A stretch of DNA of 64,000 bases. Origin: Euglena gracilis (lineage: Eukaryota; Euglenida; Euglenophyceae; Euglenales). How positions within the stretch are numbered: the first letter of the stretch is position 1; every line of letters begins with the position of its first letter. Made by a program: the position numbers and the translations under genes. The notes under the pieces are model-generated. The model did no database searches. It saw nothing but the letters and a program-made list of their open reading frames with translations, and was not told the origin of the DNA. The stretch is taken from the NCBI GenBank assembly GCA_039621445.1, contig CP154954.1, positions 76,890,073-76,954,072 on the forward strand, written 5' to 3'. Below are positions 23,648 through 33,146 of this stretch, piece after piece.

Positions 23648-24264
23648 GTTTTTTTTTGAAAAAGCAAAAATTGACCTTTTTCCTTGCGAAATGGCCATTT
23701 TTTGAGGAAAAAGTTCTAAAGTCATGTTTTTCGTCATCAAAGTGACGTTTTTTTTTAGTTTTTCCAGACCCTTCATCCAAAAATACTAAAATGATGGTTC
23801 ATGTGAAAGCCATCACCCTTTACGGACTGCGAAGCTGCAGAGATAAAAAATGACCTTTTTCCTTTTAAAAAAAAACGTTCAAAAATTTTTTTCACCCAAA
23901 CCCTCCACGACGTTTTTTTTGTTTTTTTTTTTAAAAAAAACATATTTTTTAAAAAAAAAACATGTTTTTTTTGTTTCAAAAAAAACAAGTTGTCAACCTT
24001 GGATTTGAAGTGTTCGGGTGAGTCAGGCCATCTACAAAAACGGCGGACTGTCGGAGGTACAGGTAGGGGACACGTGGTAGGGGTACCAGTCTGTGGTTTG
24101 GTTAGGAATATGTACAAATGCAGCAAGCGCGAGTAAGCGAGCGGTCGCTTGAGCAAAGCTCATGGTTGGGGGTTTGGGAGTATAGGTTTATGTGTGTTGG
24201 TCCAGAGGACCAGTGTGAAAGGGAGAGGAGGGGGAAAAAGAGAGGGGGGAGGAAATTGTTCCGG
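23490..24264. mobile_element. 775-base insertion with 10-bp target duplication
   Basis: ATTGTTCCGG occurs at 23,480-23,489 and again at 24,255-24,264. In copy A of the duplicated block the site is uninterrupted (TATTTTTCCGGAAATTTT), giving an empty-site comparison. The insert begins CGAGCCGAATCCACC, shares this 5' region with 26,240-26,303 and 37,351-37,421, and contains a run of about 45 A at 23,600-23,645. The short conserved head, A-run and 10-bp duplication resemble a SINE-like retroposon, but no RNA polymerase III boxes are convincing. Confidence 0.6.
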
Positions 24265-24333
24265 AAATTTTCAATCGCGAATTTTATGTGCATAACTACA
24301 GTTCACATTCCTAATTCCCTTCTTTTTTTTCAG

Positions 24334-24484
24334 TGTTGCAATGCCACCGGAGGAAGCTGTGTGGGCTTGCTATGGCCCAAAGCGCACAGTCCCGGAAGGA
24401 GAACCACATAAACAGTTTGGGTTGTGGAAAGAGTACCAGTATCACCACACGCAAGCGTGCAGTCCACTCAGGCCGTTGCTCTGA
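24334..24484 (+). pseudogene. Second copy of the MPPEEAVWACYGPK exon
   Basis: Acceptor TTTTTTTTCAG precedes the start. The frame matches 14,246-14,402 until HHT, then a 44-46-base indel changes the C-terminus and the stop at 24,482-24,484. One or both copies may be non-functional. Confidence 0.35.
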
Positions 24485-25394
24485 ACAAATCCACACTCCA
24501 TCGAGCAGAGGCCTGTCTGCAGCACGGTGACAGCTGTGGTTTATTTCTGCGGTACAACGAGAAGATAGACCATGAGCTTGGTCGAGCCCGAGGACAGATT
24601 AAACCTTTTTCTATCAGATGTTGGTTTTTTTGCTTGTTTTTCCAAATGCCACATCTTGGGGCCAGTTTGGGGGGGGCCAGTTTTTTGTCCAAGATGGGCC
24701 CAAGATGTGGCTGAAAACTGGCCCCAAAATTGGCCCAAAACTTTTGCCACCAAGATGGCTCCAAGATGTGGCAGAAAACTGGCCAAAACTGTTGCACCAA
24801 TCTGGCCCCAAGTTCTGGCAGAAAACTGGCCCAAAACTTTTGCCACCAAGATGGCCCAAAGATGTGGCAGAAAACTGGCCCAAAACTTTTGCCACCAATC
24901 TGGCCCAAAGATGTGGCAGAAAACTGGCCAAACGATGTGGCAGAAAACTGGCCCAAAACTGTTGCAGCAAATTGGCCCCAAGATTTTTTTGGCCGCTGGG
25001 AGGCCTCAAACTCGTGGCTCTATTTCTGCCGGCCTTTATTCACGGGATTTTTCGCGTTTGTATAAAGGCGCCGAAACTTGGGGTCATGCGGGGATAAAAG
25101 CCACGGTATTATATTTTACGAATTAATGGGCCATCGGATTTAAAGCCTCTCCTGTACGTCTTGTGATGACCTCAGATAGAAAGGTCGACTCAAGTAGCTG
25201 TGGTGGCTTCAAAGCACCCCACAGGTGTAGTGAAATGGTCTCCCCATGTCGGCAAAGAGGCTTGAACCACGAACTCCCAGTAGCAGCATAGCAACACTGA
25301 AAGTGGGAAGTGAGGCTCATTGAAAACAGGTTCGAGACAGACCTCCGACAACAATGGCGCAAGTTCAAATCAGTTCAAATGACTGTGTACGCTC

Positions 25395-25730
25395 AGACAT
25401 TTTGCGGGTGTATCCCCCGCGACCCCCCCCGCGACCCCCCCGCAACCCCCCCCCCCGCGACCCACACATGGAGGGTTTCCGCATCCCAGTAGGAGCCAAA
25501 AAAGGGCACCTAATTAGGAATTTGCACCCAAATTAGGAATCAAAATTGCCTAAAATGTGTGACAAATTCCTAATTGGAGCTGTTTTTGGACCCAAAAATT
25601 CTAAAAATAAGTCCCATGTGACGCTGTATGAGAGGTCACCCTTGTCACGCGTGACCCGTCAAAACTTCCACGTTCCCCCCGCGACCCCCCCCCCCCCCCC
25701 CGCCCCCCCCCCCCCGCGACTCATACACCC
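25395..25730. repeat. C-tract cassette with TTAGGAAT core repeats
   Basis: CCCCGCGACCCCCC blocks lie on both sides. The core has AATTAGGAATTTGCACCC, AAATTAGGAATC and a CAAATTCCTAATTGG inverted unit. Confidence 0.6.
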
Positions 25731-25879
25731 CCTGTGTTGAAGTATAGTCCAACGGGATGGCTGACTCCTAATCTAGGCATAGTTTTAACTCCTAATTTTT
25801 CTGGGGTGGCCGCCCAACCGGGTGCTCTGCTCATAACCAAGGAGCTGGGTCACACCATTGCTGCCTTTTGAGTTTGCCT

Positions 25880-26303
25880 TCGGTCAGTTACAAGCCTGTG
25901 ACCTTGTGCCTCTGGTTTTACCCTCGCCCACCTCGCGCCCCATCCAGCAGCGCCCGCCGTGGCTTCGGCCGGACGTCGCGCTCTCTTCCCCCGTTCTCAC
26001 TTATATTACCCTTCTCTCTGCCCACCCCCCCCCTCACCCCCCCCCCCGGACAAGGGACCGCCTGCGCACAAAGGGCCGCTTGTTTTACACCTTCCGCCCG
26101 CGACTCTCCGCTTTGTATTTCGCACAACCGCCTCCCTCCCTCCCGTCACTGCAGCCGCCCTTCCCTTCGCTTTTCATGTACACCCTGACTTTCCATGGGG
26201 TTTCCCCATTTGTACTCTAGCCTTCCCCCCGGAACACCCCAAATCCAGTAGGCAGGGCCACTGGTCGGTGGATTCGGTTCGCCCCACCACCGTTTGTTGA
26301 CCA
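25880..26303 (-). repeat. SINE-like repeat copy
   Basis: On the minus strand, AAACGGTGGTGGGGCGAACC, then ATCCACCGACCAGTGGC and CTACTGGATTTG, match 37,351-37,421 and, from CCGAATCCACC, the insertion at 23,490. GTACAAATGGGGAAACCCC further on is also shared with the 37.4-kb copy. The GC-rich remainder yields long ORFs on both strands that I do not trust. Confidence 0.5.
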
Positions 26304-26393
26304 GCAATGTGCCTTACGCCAAAAAAAAACTCCTAATTTCAACTTTTCCCTGAACTTTTGGGTGTTGCTACCGTTGGATGTCGTTACCGTCTC

Positions 26394-26969
26394 GCCGCCC
26401 TTCGGGCGGCCAAACAAGTCTAGTACTCATGGGTTGGAGGGGACAAAATCGTCCGTTTTTCAATTTGGGGTTATTGTTTGTGAATATCTCCACTCCCGTG
26501 TCGCCGCCCTTCGGGCGGCAACGGAAAACACATGTATCTTGACTTGGCCTCCAAAATTCAAAATTTTAAAGTAGCACCCCATTTCTGTTGCAAATTTGGC
26601 TCTTTTGGGGGAAGCTTTTGGAAAAATGCATTTCCGTCCAGCCGCCCTTCGGGCGGCAATACAATACAATACAACACAACGCAACACAACACAATACAAT
26701 ACATTTTTTTTGTTCTGTGCAAAATGGCTCAGAGGGGGCGGCTTTTGGGAGGCAACTCTCGTTACCGTCTCTTTTTTCGTGATTTGCACTCTTTTTTGAA
26801 ATCCCAAAACTGCAAAGGGCATCACCGTCTCTTGCCGCCCGTTGGGCGGCTTCAAAGCTTCCAAATTGTGATGGATTTGCGGCATGATGTCAAAACTTGC
26901 CACTTTTTTTTGTCACATTCAGTACCATGTTTCAAAAAAGCGCTACCGTCTCGCCGCCCTTTGGGCGGC
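26394..26969. repeat. Five REP-like GC hairpins
   Basis: GCCGCCCTTCGGGCGGC at 26,394-26,410, 26,503-26,519 and 26,641-26,657, with GTT or TTT loop variants at 26,834-26,850 and 26,953-26,969. Each is a 6-bp stem with a 5-base loop. Three are preceded by ACCGTCTC or close variants. Spacings are 109, 138, 193 and 119 bases and the intervening sequence is not otherwise repeated. A pentanucleotide microsatellite (AATAC-type) follows the third at 26,658-26,704. Confidence 0.8.
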
Positions 26970-27671
26970 GAAAAAAACACAATAGTTTTTTCAGGCATTG
27001 TCAAGGATCTCGCCCCCCCCGAGAAAAAATTACTTCTACACCCCTGGTGCCGTGCCAGTTTTCTGAATCTACACACCCGCAAAGGGTGCTATTATTTGCC
27101 TCCATAATTGGACCCGGTCGCGGCTGAGGAGACCCAAAAAGCCCGACCCCCCCAGCCAGTGGCCCGGCTCCCATTAAAAATAACCTGGTTTTTTCAGAAT
27201 TGGGATGGAACTTTGACCATGGGTTTTCCTAATTTTTTTGTGAACCCAGCTGAAGCCAACCGCACACGCTTGGTTGGTTTTCTTTTTTTTAAAAAACTCT
27301 GCCTTCATCTGTTCCAACAAAAGGGGGGGGAGCAACACCCAAAGCATTGAGTTCGCTTGGAAACAATGTAAATGTGACACAAATGCAAAAGACCCAGCGT
27401 GTATGACACCAGGACTGTGCCGACAGGGCCAGGTGCACATGCTGAATTGGGAGGGCTGAGTCCCGGGGCTGTACGGGAAAGCATTTTAAGCAGAAAAATG
27501 CCTCGGCGTGAAATCACTGAGGAGAATTTGGCAGAAAAAAAAAGCACCCCACAAAATCAAAAAATGACCGCAAAACGGGGAAGGGCCCCCCCAGCACCGA
27601 ACACCCCGGCCGCATTGGTGAATCAGGCAAAAGGGGGGGGGTGGCGCAAGGCGGTAGACTGGGGGGGGGGG

Positions 27672-27844
27672 CAAGGTTGCCGGGCTGTTTTTAAACACGT
27701 TGTTTAAAACAAGTTTTTTCCCTATTCGTAGTGTTTTATTTAAAAAAAAACACCCCTTTTTAAAACAAAAAACCGTTTTTAAGCCGTTTTTTATTCATGA
27801 AAGTTTTTTTGCTTTGTTTTAAAACAAAAAAAACGGCAACCTTG
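27672..27844. mobile_element. 173-bp hAT-like MITE in a G run
   Basis: Perfect 10-bp terminal inverted repeats CAAGGTTGCC and GGCAACCTTG bound an A/T-rich core. The left flank is 11 G and the right flank 8 G. The related inverted site at 30,719-30,735 lacks the element and has an unbroken run of 14, consistent with an 8-bp duplication of G. A CAAGG start and 8-bp duplication fit the hAT superfamily; class is inferred. Confidence 0.6.
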
Positions 27845-28025
27845 GGGGGGGGTAGTGGGTAGTCGGCCGACTAGTCGGCCGACTACCCAATTGGTCCACC
27901 GACTAGGCCTAGTCGGTAGCTAGTCGGCGAGACAGGGGGGGGGGGGGTAGTGGGTAGTCGGCCAACTAGTCGGCCGACTACCCACTCTAATGTACTAACG
28001 GGTCAAAACCGCCGACTTTTAAGCT
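27845..28025. repeat. Left arm of inverted pair with 30,590-30,750
   Basis: Rich in palindromic TAGTCGGCCGACTA units next to G runs and ending in AACGGGTCAAAACCGCCG. The partner 30,590-30,750 is its reverse complement, including the CGGTAGACTGGGG flank seen at 27,652. The pair would bound a unit of about 3.1 kb. Confidence 0.65.
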
Positions 28026-28204
28026 CCCCCCCATGAACAAAATCCAATGCAAACTAGTCGGTGGCTAGTCGGCGGTCATAAAAATGGTCGGTGGCGGGCC
28101 CAAATCACCCGGAAATGGTCCGGATGGGTCCAAATAAGTATCTTACGCCTAAATATACACCCCAGATGGAAATCTTTGGTCAGTGGGAGGTCGGTGGGCC
28201 CTTG

Positions 28205-29625
28205 GAGCTGGGGTCCCCACGGCCAGCCAGATACCGGCCAGACCTCCTCCTCCTCTTTTTTTCACCAGCCACCAGCCAGACCTCCTCCTCCTCTTTTCTC
28301 CCAGCCACCAGCCACGGCTAGCCGTGGCTGGCCGCGGCTGGGGTGCCTCCTCCTTTTTTTTTTAAGTGCCCTCCGTAGAGCGCCAAAATTTTCGTAGGGC
28401 AAAGTCCCCGCGGCGTAACCGCGTTGGTTTTCAGTGCGCTTGATGGCTGCTTTCGCCAGGTTTAATCACAACATCTACGCTTGCGAATGAGTCAACGGCG
28501 TGCAGTAGGAACCGCGGTCCAGGGCACCAGAAGTGATGCACAAGAAGAGACGATTTTTCAGTGAATAAACATTTTTCAACATATTTCACGGCAGCGCCAT
28601 TTGTCTGCGCCGGAAGGAGCCAAGAGGTAGGGGGTGGCCCCCCACCCACCCACCACAGCATTTTCACCATTTTCTGGGTGCAGACAAATTTGAGCAACAA
28701 ATTTTTTTGGCAGCACTAAACGACTCCGCCGGAAGTCGGAGGGGGGCAGAGAAAAAACAACCAAGCAGCACGGAAAAGCCCCCCAAACAACACAAATTTT
28801 GCCAAAAAAAACGCAAACAAAACGCTTTTGTGACCCCCCCCTTTCCAAGAGAACCGCACCCAAACAACTCCTTCCTCAGAGAAGTGGCCCAAAACTGCCC
28901 GCAACCTGTGGCCCAAAACTGGCCACCACACCTGGCCCAAAACTGGCCACCAAATCTGGCCACGGCCTGTGGCCCAAAGCTGGCCACGACCACAACACAT
29001 CTGGCACAAAACTGGCCAGCACATCTGGCCCAAAAATGGCCACAAGAAGTGAATCAAACCATTGAAAAGCAAACCAGAATACAAGGACATTACAAAAAAA
29101 AATGGACAGACAAAAACCTTCGACTTTTTAGGCACAGCAACAGGAATCAGAAAACACAAGAGAGACATTCCCAACATAATGTAGCAGTTTCTCCAGATTA
29201 GTCTCCGGCAAACTCCTTCCAATAAGTTCATTTCACCTCCAGCCACCGTGCACAGCTAGTGTACTCAGCACCATATAATCATCTCCAACAGCGCCTTTGC
29301 CCAGGTCAAATGACTCTGTACTGCAGGTCTGACATTTTGTGTCCAGAAAATGAGAAGTTGTGCAGAAAACGGAAAATAAAGTTGTGCAGAAAACACCCTG
29401 AATCAGGACTTGCCCAGATCGCGGGGCTTTTTTTCCAGCCAATTTCCCGTCGCGGCCAGCCAGACCTCCTCCTCCTCTTTCAGATCATCAACACTGAATC
29501 CAGCCAGACCTCCTCCTCCTCTAAATCCCCCCAGCCAGCCGTGGCTGGCCATGGCTGGCCAGACCTCCTCCTTTTTTTTGCCAGCCAGCCAGCCGCGGCT
29601 AGCCGCGGCTAGCCAGATACCCCAG
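28205..29625. repeat. CCAGCCAGACCTCCTCC repeats with inverted outer ends
   Basis: GCCAGACCTCCTCCTCCTC units with GGCTAGCCGTGGCTGG palindromes cluster at 28,225-28,345 and 29,455-29,615. The outer edges GGAGCTGGGG and CCCCAGCTCC are inverted. TGGCCCAAAACTGGCC units at 28,885-29,040 resemble the array at 14.6 kb. ORFs here are repeat translations. Confidence 0.5.
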
Positions 29626-29898
29626 CTCCCTTGATGGGGGTCCGGAGGGGTACAAAACCAATGATGAAACAGGGATTACATTAAAATCCTTTAGAAATGC
29701 AATCTGCAATCTGCATTCTGCATCACGAGAGGCAGAAAACTCCCCCCTCCACCCCAATCCGAGCCTCAAATAACAAAATCCCTTCTGTGTTGGCAACATA
29801 CTCGGGGGCTGAGTCGTTTTTGTGGCTCACTTTGGCATAGGCGGGGGGGGCTCCGCCCCCCCCGCACCCCCCCCTCAAATAACAAAATCCCTTCTATG

Positions 29899-30359
29899 GA
29901 GGCTAGGCACAGTGGGGGGAGGGGGGGGGGCCCCAGGGGGGGGCGAGCGGCCGTGCGGGCGGCCGCGCGGGGGGGGGGGGGGGGGGGGGGAGGGGGTCCG
30001 AGGGCGGCCGCGCGGGCGGAACGCATCCTAAAATCAGTGATTTTCGGGTCCAAAAAGTGGTCATTTTTTGCCTTTTTTGGGCCATTTTTGACCAAAAAAG
30101 TGCTTTTTTGGCCGCGCGCAGAGCGCGCGGCCCCCAAATTTGCCATTTTGTGTCCGAAAATGGTCATTTTTGGTCATTTTTGGGCCTAAAAAAATCGCGA
30201 TTTTTTCACCAAATTTTTTTTTCTTGGCTATGCTAGGCACAGTGGGGGGAGGGGGGGGTCCAGGGGGGGCGAGCGGCCGCGCGGGCGGCCGCGCAGGGGC
30301 CGCGCAGGGGGGGGGGGGAGGGGGGGGCCCGGACCCCCCCGAGCGGCGCGCCTAGCCTC
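29899..30359. mobile_element. 461-bp TIR element with 5-bp target duplication
   Basis: Ends GAGGCTAGGC and GCCTAGCCTC are perfect 10-bp inverted repeats. CTATG directly flanks both sides (29,894-29,898 and 30,360-30,364). The host sequence CAAATAACAAAATCCCTTCT then GTTGGCAA appears uninterrupted at 29,767-29,793. The interior carries two diverged copies of a G-run/GCGGCCGCGCGGG block and a short-range CCATTTTTG-rich core. No ORF is credible. Confidence 0.7.
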
Positions 30360-30589
30360 CTATGTTGGCAATAGACTTGGAGGGATAATACCTTTTTTTT
30401 GTGTAAATTTTGACTTATATTGAAAATTCAATGGGGAGAGGTGTACTTTTGTCAAAAGTGGCCCAAAATGGACATTTTCCCCCAATTTTTTTTTGCATAT
30501 TCACCCCCGATTGGGGGGTTCTGGAGCCATTTGGGTGGGTTTTAACTGGTGTTGAGGTGATTTAGACAAAAAAAATTTCCCAGGGGGGG

Positions 30590-30750
30590 GGGGGCTTAAA
30601 CGTCGGCGGTTTTGACCCGTTAGTACATTAGAGTGGGTAGTCGGCCGACTACCCAATTGGTCCGCCGACTAGTCGGCCGACCAATTAGTCGGCCGACTAG
30701 TCGGCCGACTACCCACTACCCCCCCCCCCCCCAGTCTACCGTTTGGCACT
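30590..30750. repeat. Right arm of inverted pair with 27,640-28,025
   Basis: Reverse complement of the 27.65-28.02-kb arm without the 173-bp MITE. It contains TAGTCGGCCGACTA palindromes and a run of 14 C at 30,719-30,732. Confidence 0.65.
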
Positions 30751-30999
30751 GGGGGGGGGGGTGAAATGCATATGGCCTGTCCGGGCACAAGGGGGCGGGG
30801 GGGGGGGAGCAGAAATACTGCTTAGAAGTCTCCGTACCCCACTAGCCGCGGCGAGCACGCAGGCCGAGGCCCAACAGCCTGGCCAGCTGCGCGTCGCCGC
30901 TCACATCCACAGGGTCGGACCCAGGCAGCCTGCACCAGGCTTCTTTTTTTAAGACCTTCTTAAGATCTTTTTAAGGGGGAGGGGGGGTTCCCCCACCCA

Positions 31000-31220
31000 C
31001 CCAGGGTGGCGCGGGACCCAGGCTTCTTTCCCCCCCCACCCACCCAGGGTGGCGCGGGACCCCCCCCCCCGGGGGGGGGGGGCAGGGACCCCCCCAAAAT
31101 CGGGCCCGTTAAAGGGAATTTCCAAAAAAATTCGGCGCTTTGCGCCGAAAAGGTATACCCAGCGCCTCCGGCGCGGAACCCCCCCCCTCCGGGGGGTGGG
31201 GGGGGCAAAAATCGGGCCCG
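31000..31220. repeat. Direct and inverted G/C-run repeats
   Basis: CCACCCACCCAGGGTGGCGC is repeated at 30,991 and 31,028. AAATCGGGCCCGTTAAAGG is repeated at 31,098 and 31,208. Between them lie long C/G runs. ORFs are artefacts. Confidence 0.5.
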
Positions 31221-31329
31221 TTAAAAGGTAATTTCCAAAAAAAATGGGCTAAAACCCACCAGAACGCAAAAACGGGGAGAGGCAGCAACTTTCCATCGGC
31301 AAACACCCAACCCGAAAAAACGGGTCCGC

Positions 31330-31430
31330 AGGCAGCCTGAGTGTCCTCTTCGGCTGGCAGGTCCACGTCCGAGTGGTCCACATCCACATCGTAAGGGACG
31401 ACGTTCAGTCCGACACAGGCCTCTCGCCTG
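31330..31430 (-). CDS. Possible acidic exon, unknown protein
   Basis: The minus strand reads CVGLNVVPYDVDVDHSDVDL then PAEEDTQAACGPVF. The composition is protein-like and not repeat-derived, but splice sites are unclear and no family is recognised. Confidence 0.2.
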
Positions 31431-31722
31431 GGGGGGGGGGCGAGTGTCATTGGCCATGGGAGGGGGCACATCGTTGGCCATGGGAGGGGTGCTTCTGTGC
31501 AACCTGATGTGAGAGACCTGTTCGGGTGTGCTGACGGAGGGTGAGGTTGATCAGTCGGTCGCCCACATGTGACGCAACGAGGATAGGGAGGGGGTGGCAA
31601 GTTCACCAGCATATCACACTGCCAATGTGTAACCCCAACGACCATTGGCAAAACTCTGGTGGAAAATGTTAAAACCCAGGCCTAGTGCCTTTTTTCATTG
31701 CCCTCCCCCCCATCCTTCACAG

Positions 31723-32780
31723 GTGGCCCTCGGCCCTGCCTGTCCCCCTGTCAACACTATAAGGGGCTGGCAGCAGGCTGGGGGCGGAGGCAGGTTGAGG
31801 AGGCCGGGCCGGCCAACCCTCCTCACGGAGGCCGAGGAGAAGACGGTACTGGAGTCGTTCAAAGCCGTCCGCCAGGTGGGCGTAGCAGTGGACAACGAGG
31901 GCCTTGCGTGTCTCGTCACCAGCACAACGACCAGGACACGGACTACAACAGTGAATGTCTCCAGGAGTTGGTGCAGATCGTTCGCCCGACGCCACAGCCT
32001 TCCAAACAGGCAGGTGACGTCGACCCGCCCGCCAACACTCCCATTGGAGCGGGCGGCAGACAACCGATGGAGAAGGGAGATGGAAGCAATGCTGGAAGAG
32101 CCTCACTGGTGTGTCGTCCCCGTCAAACAAATGTTATTCGTATGTCTTTCACAGTTTTGGGATACCCCAGCAGGGAACCATCGACCCATTCCTGACACTG
32201 GCACTGGACGAGACCCTAGTCATGTATTGTGCGCAGATGAAGATGACGATGGAGGTGTGTGCACGCTTTAGCAGCGGTGTTTTTGTTTTACAGCTTGAGA
32301 AGCGACCTGAAGATCCCGAACAAAAACAAGTGGGGAAGAGAGACAAGCGTATGACAACCGGTGTGTATTTGGGTGTCCCCCCCCCAAATTGTCTGCATCA
32401 TGCCAGCATTCGATTCTCCTGCCCAGCCTGTCCATGTTTTCTGACTTGTCCCCCCCCCACTGCTGTTCTCAGGTACACCAGTGGTGTCCAGAGGTGGAGT
32501 GTGTCTACTATTTCAATTTATATTTTGTGGTCGTACCAGTCGCTGTCATCCGACAGCCGCTGCCGGTGTGACCCCTCCTTCCTTGTTTTGGACAAGAAAC
32601 AAAACCACAAGCAGTTTGATGAACCCCCAATTCCCCCCTTGTCACAGACACACACGAGTCCATTGTCATCGACCACTCAGATTCCAGGCCAGACCTCCCC
32701 AGCTTGTGGGGGGTTGTGGTGGCAAAGAGGAAAAAAGGGGGGGGTGCCCTTATGTCCGTCACTGCAAGACGTTTCCGTAA
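31723..32780 (+). pseudogene. Pogo-like transposase, N-terminal part, decayed
   Basis: An acceptor (CCTTCACAG) ends at 31,722. Exon 1 (31,723-32,108) encodes VNTIRGWQQAG then RRPGRPTLLTEAEEKTVLE, and later VSRSWCRSFARRHSL, the pattern of the two helix-turn-helix units that precede pogo/Tigger catalytic domains. In-phase GT-AG introns at 32,109-32,154, 32,255-32,293 and 32,361-32,472 join LALDETLVMYC (candidate first catalytic Asp in the LDET motif), KRDKRMTTGTPVVS, and LFQFIFCGRTSRCHP, which fits the conserved strand region after the first Asp. I find no second catalytic motif or LQPLD motif before the frame ends at 32,780, and no terminal repeats, so the element is incomplete. It is distinct from the transposase at 50.1 kb. 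Confidence 0.55.
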
Positions 32781-32954
32781 CAGCAAGGAACTCCCTGGGC
32801 ATTGACCTGACCTACACCACAAACAGCTACCTATTAGGCAGGATCTTTGAGTTGGCTACCAGGGGTGCTGTGGAAAGTCCATGAAAACGTGTTCAAGTTT
32901 ATGGACGGCAATAATTTATACATTACGTACACGCTGCCAAACCGTTCACACACG

Positions 32955-33134
32955 CTACAAGTAATTCAGGGCCACACCTGCAGCTGGCGGTAGCTTCCTC
33001 TCTCCATCTCGGCAGCCACCTTCATCTTCTTCTGTGGTGTCCAGTATAACCACGGTCTGGGTTTTTTTTTCTCCTTCTGCTGCATCCCTTCCAGATAATC
33101 TGTGGCGACTTGGTCGCCCAAACTCTTCTTCACT
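32955..33134 (-). CDS. 3' exon of an unknown minus-strand gene
   Basis: After an acceptor-like GTGTCCAG, 180 bases read SEEEFGRPSRHRLSGRDA then TQTVVILDTTEEDEGG and end in LNYL and a TAG at 32,955-32,957. The length is a multiple of three and the composition is normal. The exon begins 12 bases from the fold-back element at 33,147, which separates it from any upstream exons. No domain is recognised. Confidence 0.35.
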   Translation of the reverse strand, partial: SEEEFGRPSRHRLSGRDAAEGEKKTQTVVILDTTEEDEGGCRDGERKLPPAAGVALNYL

Positions 33135-33146
33135 CTGGACACGTGC

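Larger units (their letters stand above)
23412..24985 (+). repeat. Segmental duplicate, copy B (with insertion)
   Basis: Direct copy of 14,101-14,860 interrupted by the insertion at 23,490-24,264. It carries the same exon (24,334-24,484) and the ACTGGCCCAAAAC array, ending at CAAATTGGCCCCAAGAT before unique sequence. Confidence 0.8.

Noticed and set aside
23594-23730. Phe/Lys ORFs around the A run
   Set aside because: Artefact of poly-A and poly-T.
25858-26300. Pro/Leu-rich ORFs of 106-120 codons
   Set aside because: They lie in a GC-rich part of a SINE-like repeat, overlap on both strands and are not conserved with the other copies.
26394-26969. CRISPR array
   Set aside because: Five short hairpins at irregular spacing (109-193 bases) without constant-length spacers or cas genes.
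28707-29201. 164-codon plus-strand ORF with repeated Pro-Gln-Asn-Trp
   Set aside because: Generated by TGGCCCAAAACTGGCC repeats; also open on the minus strand.
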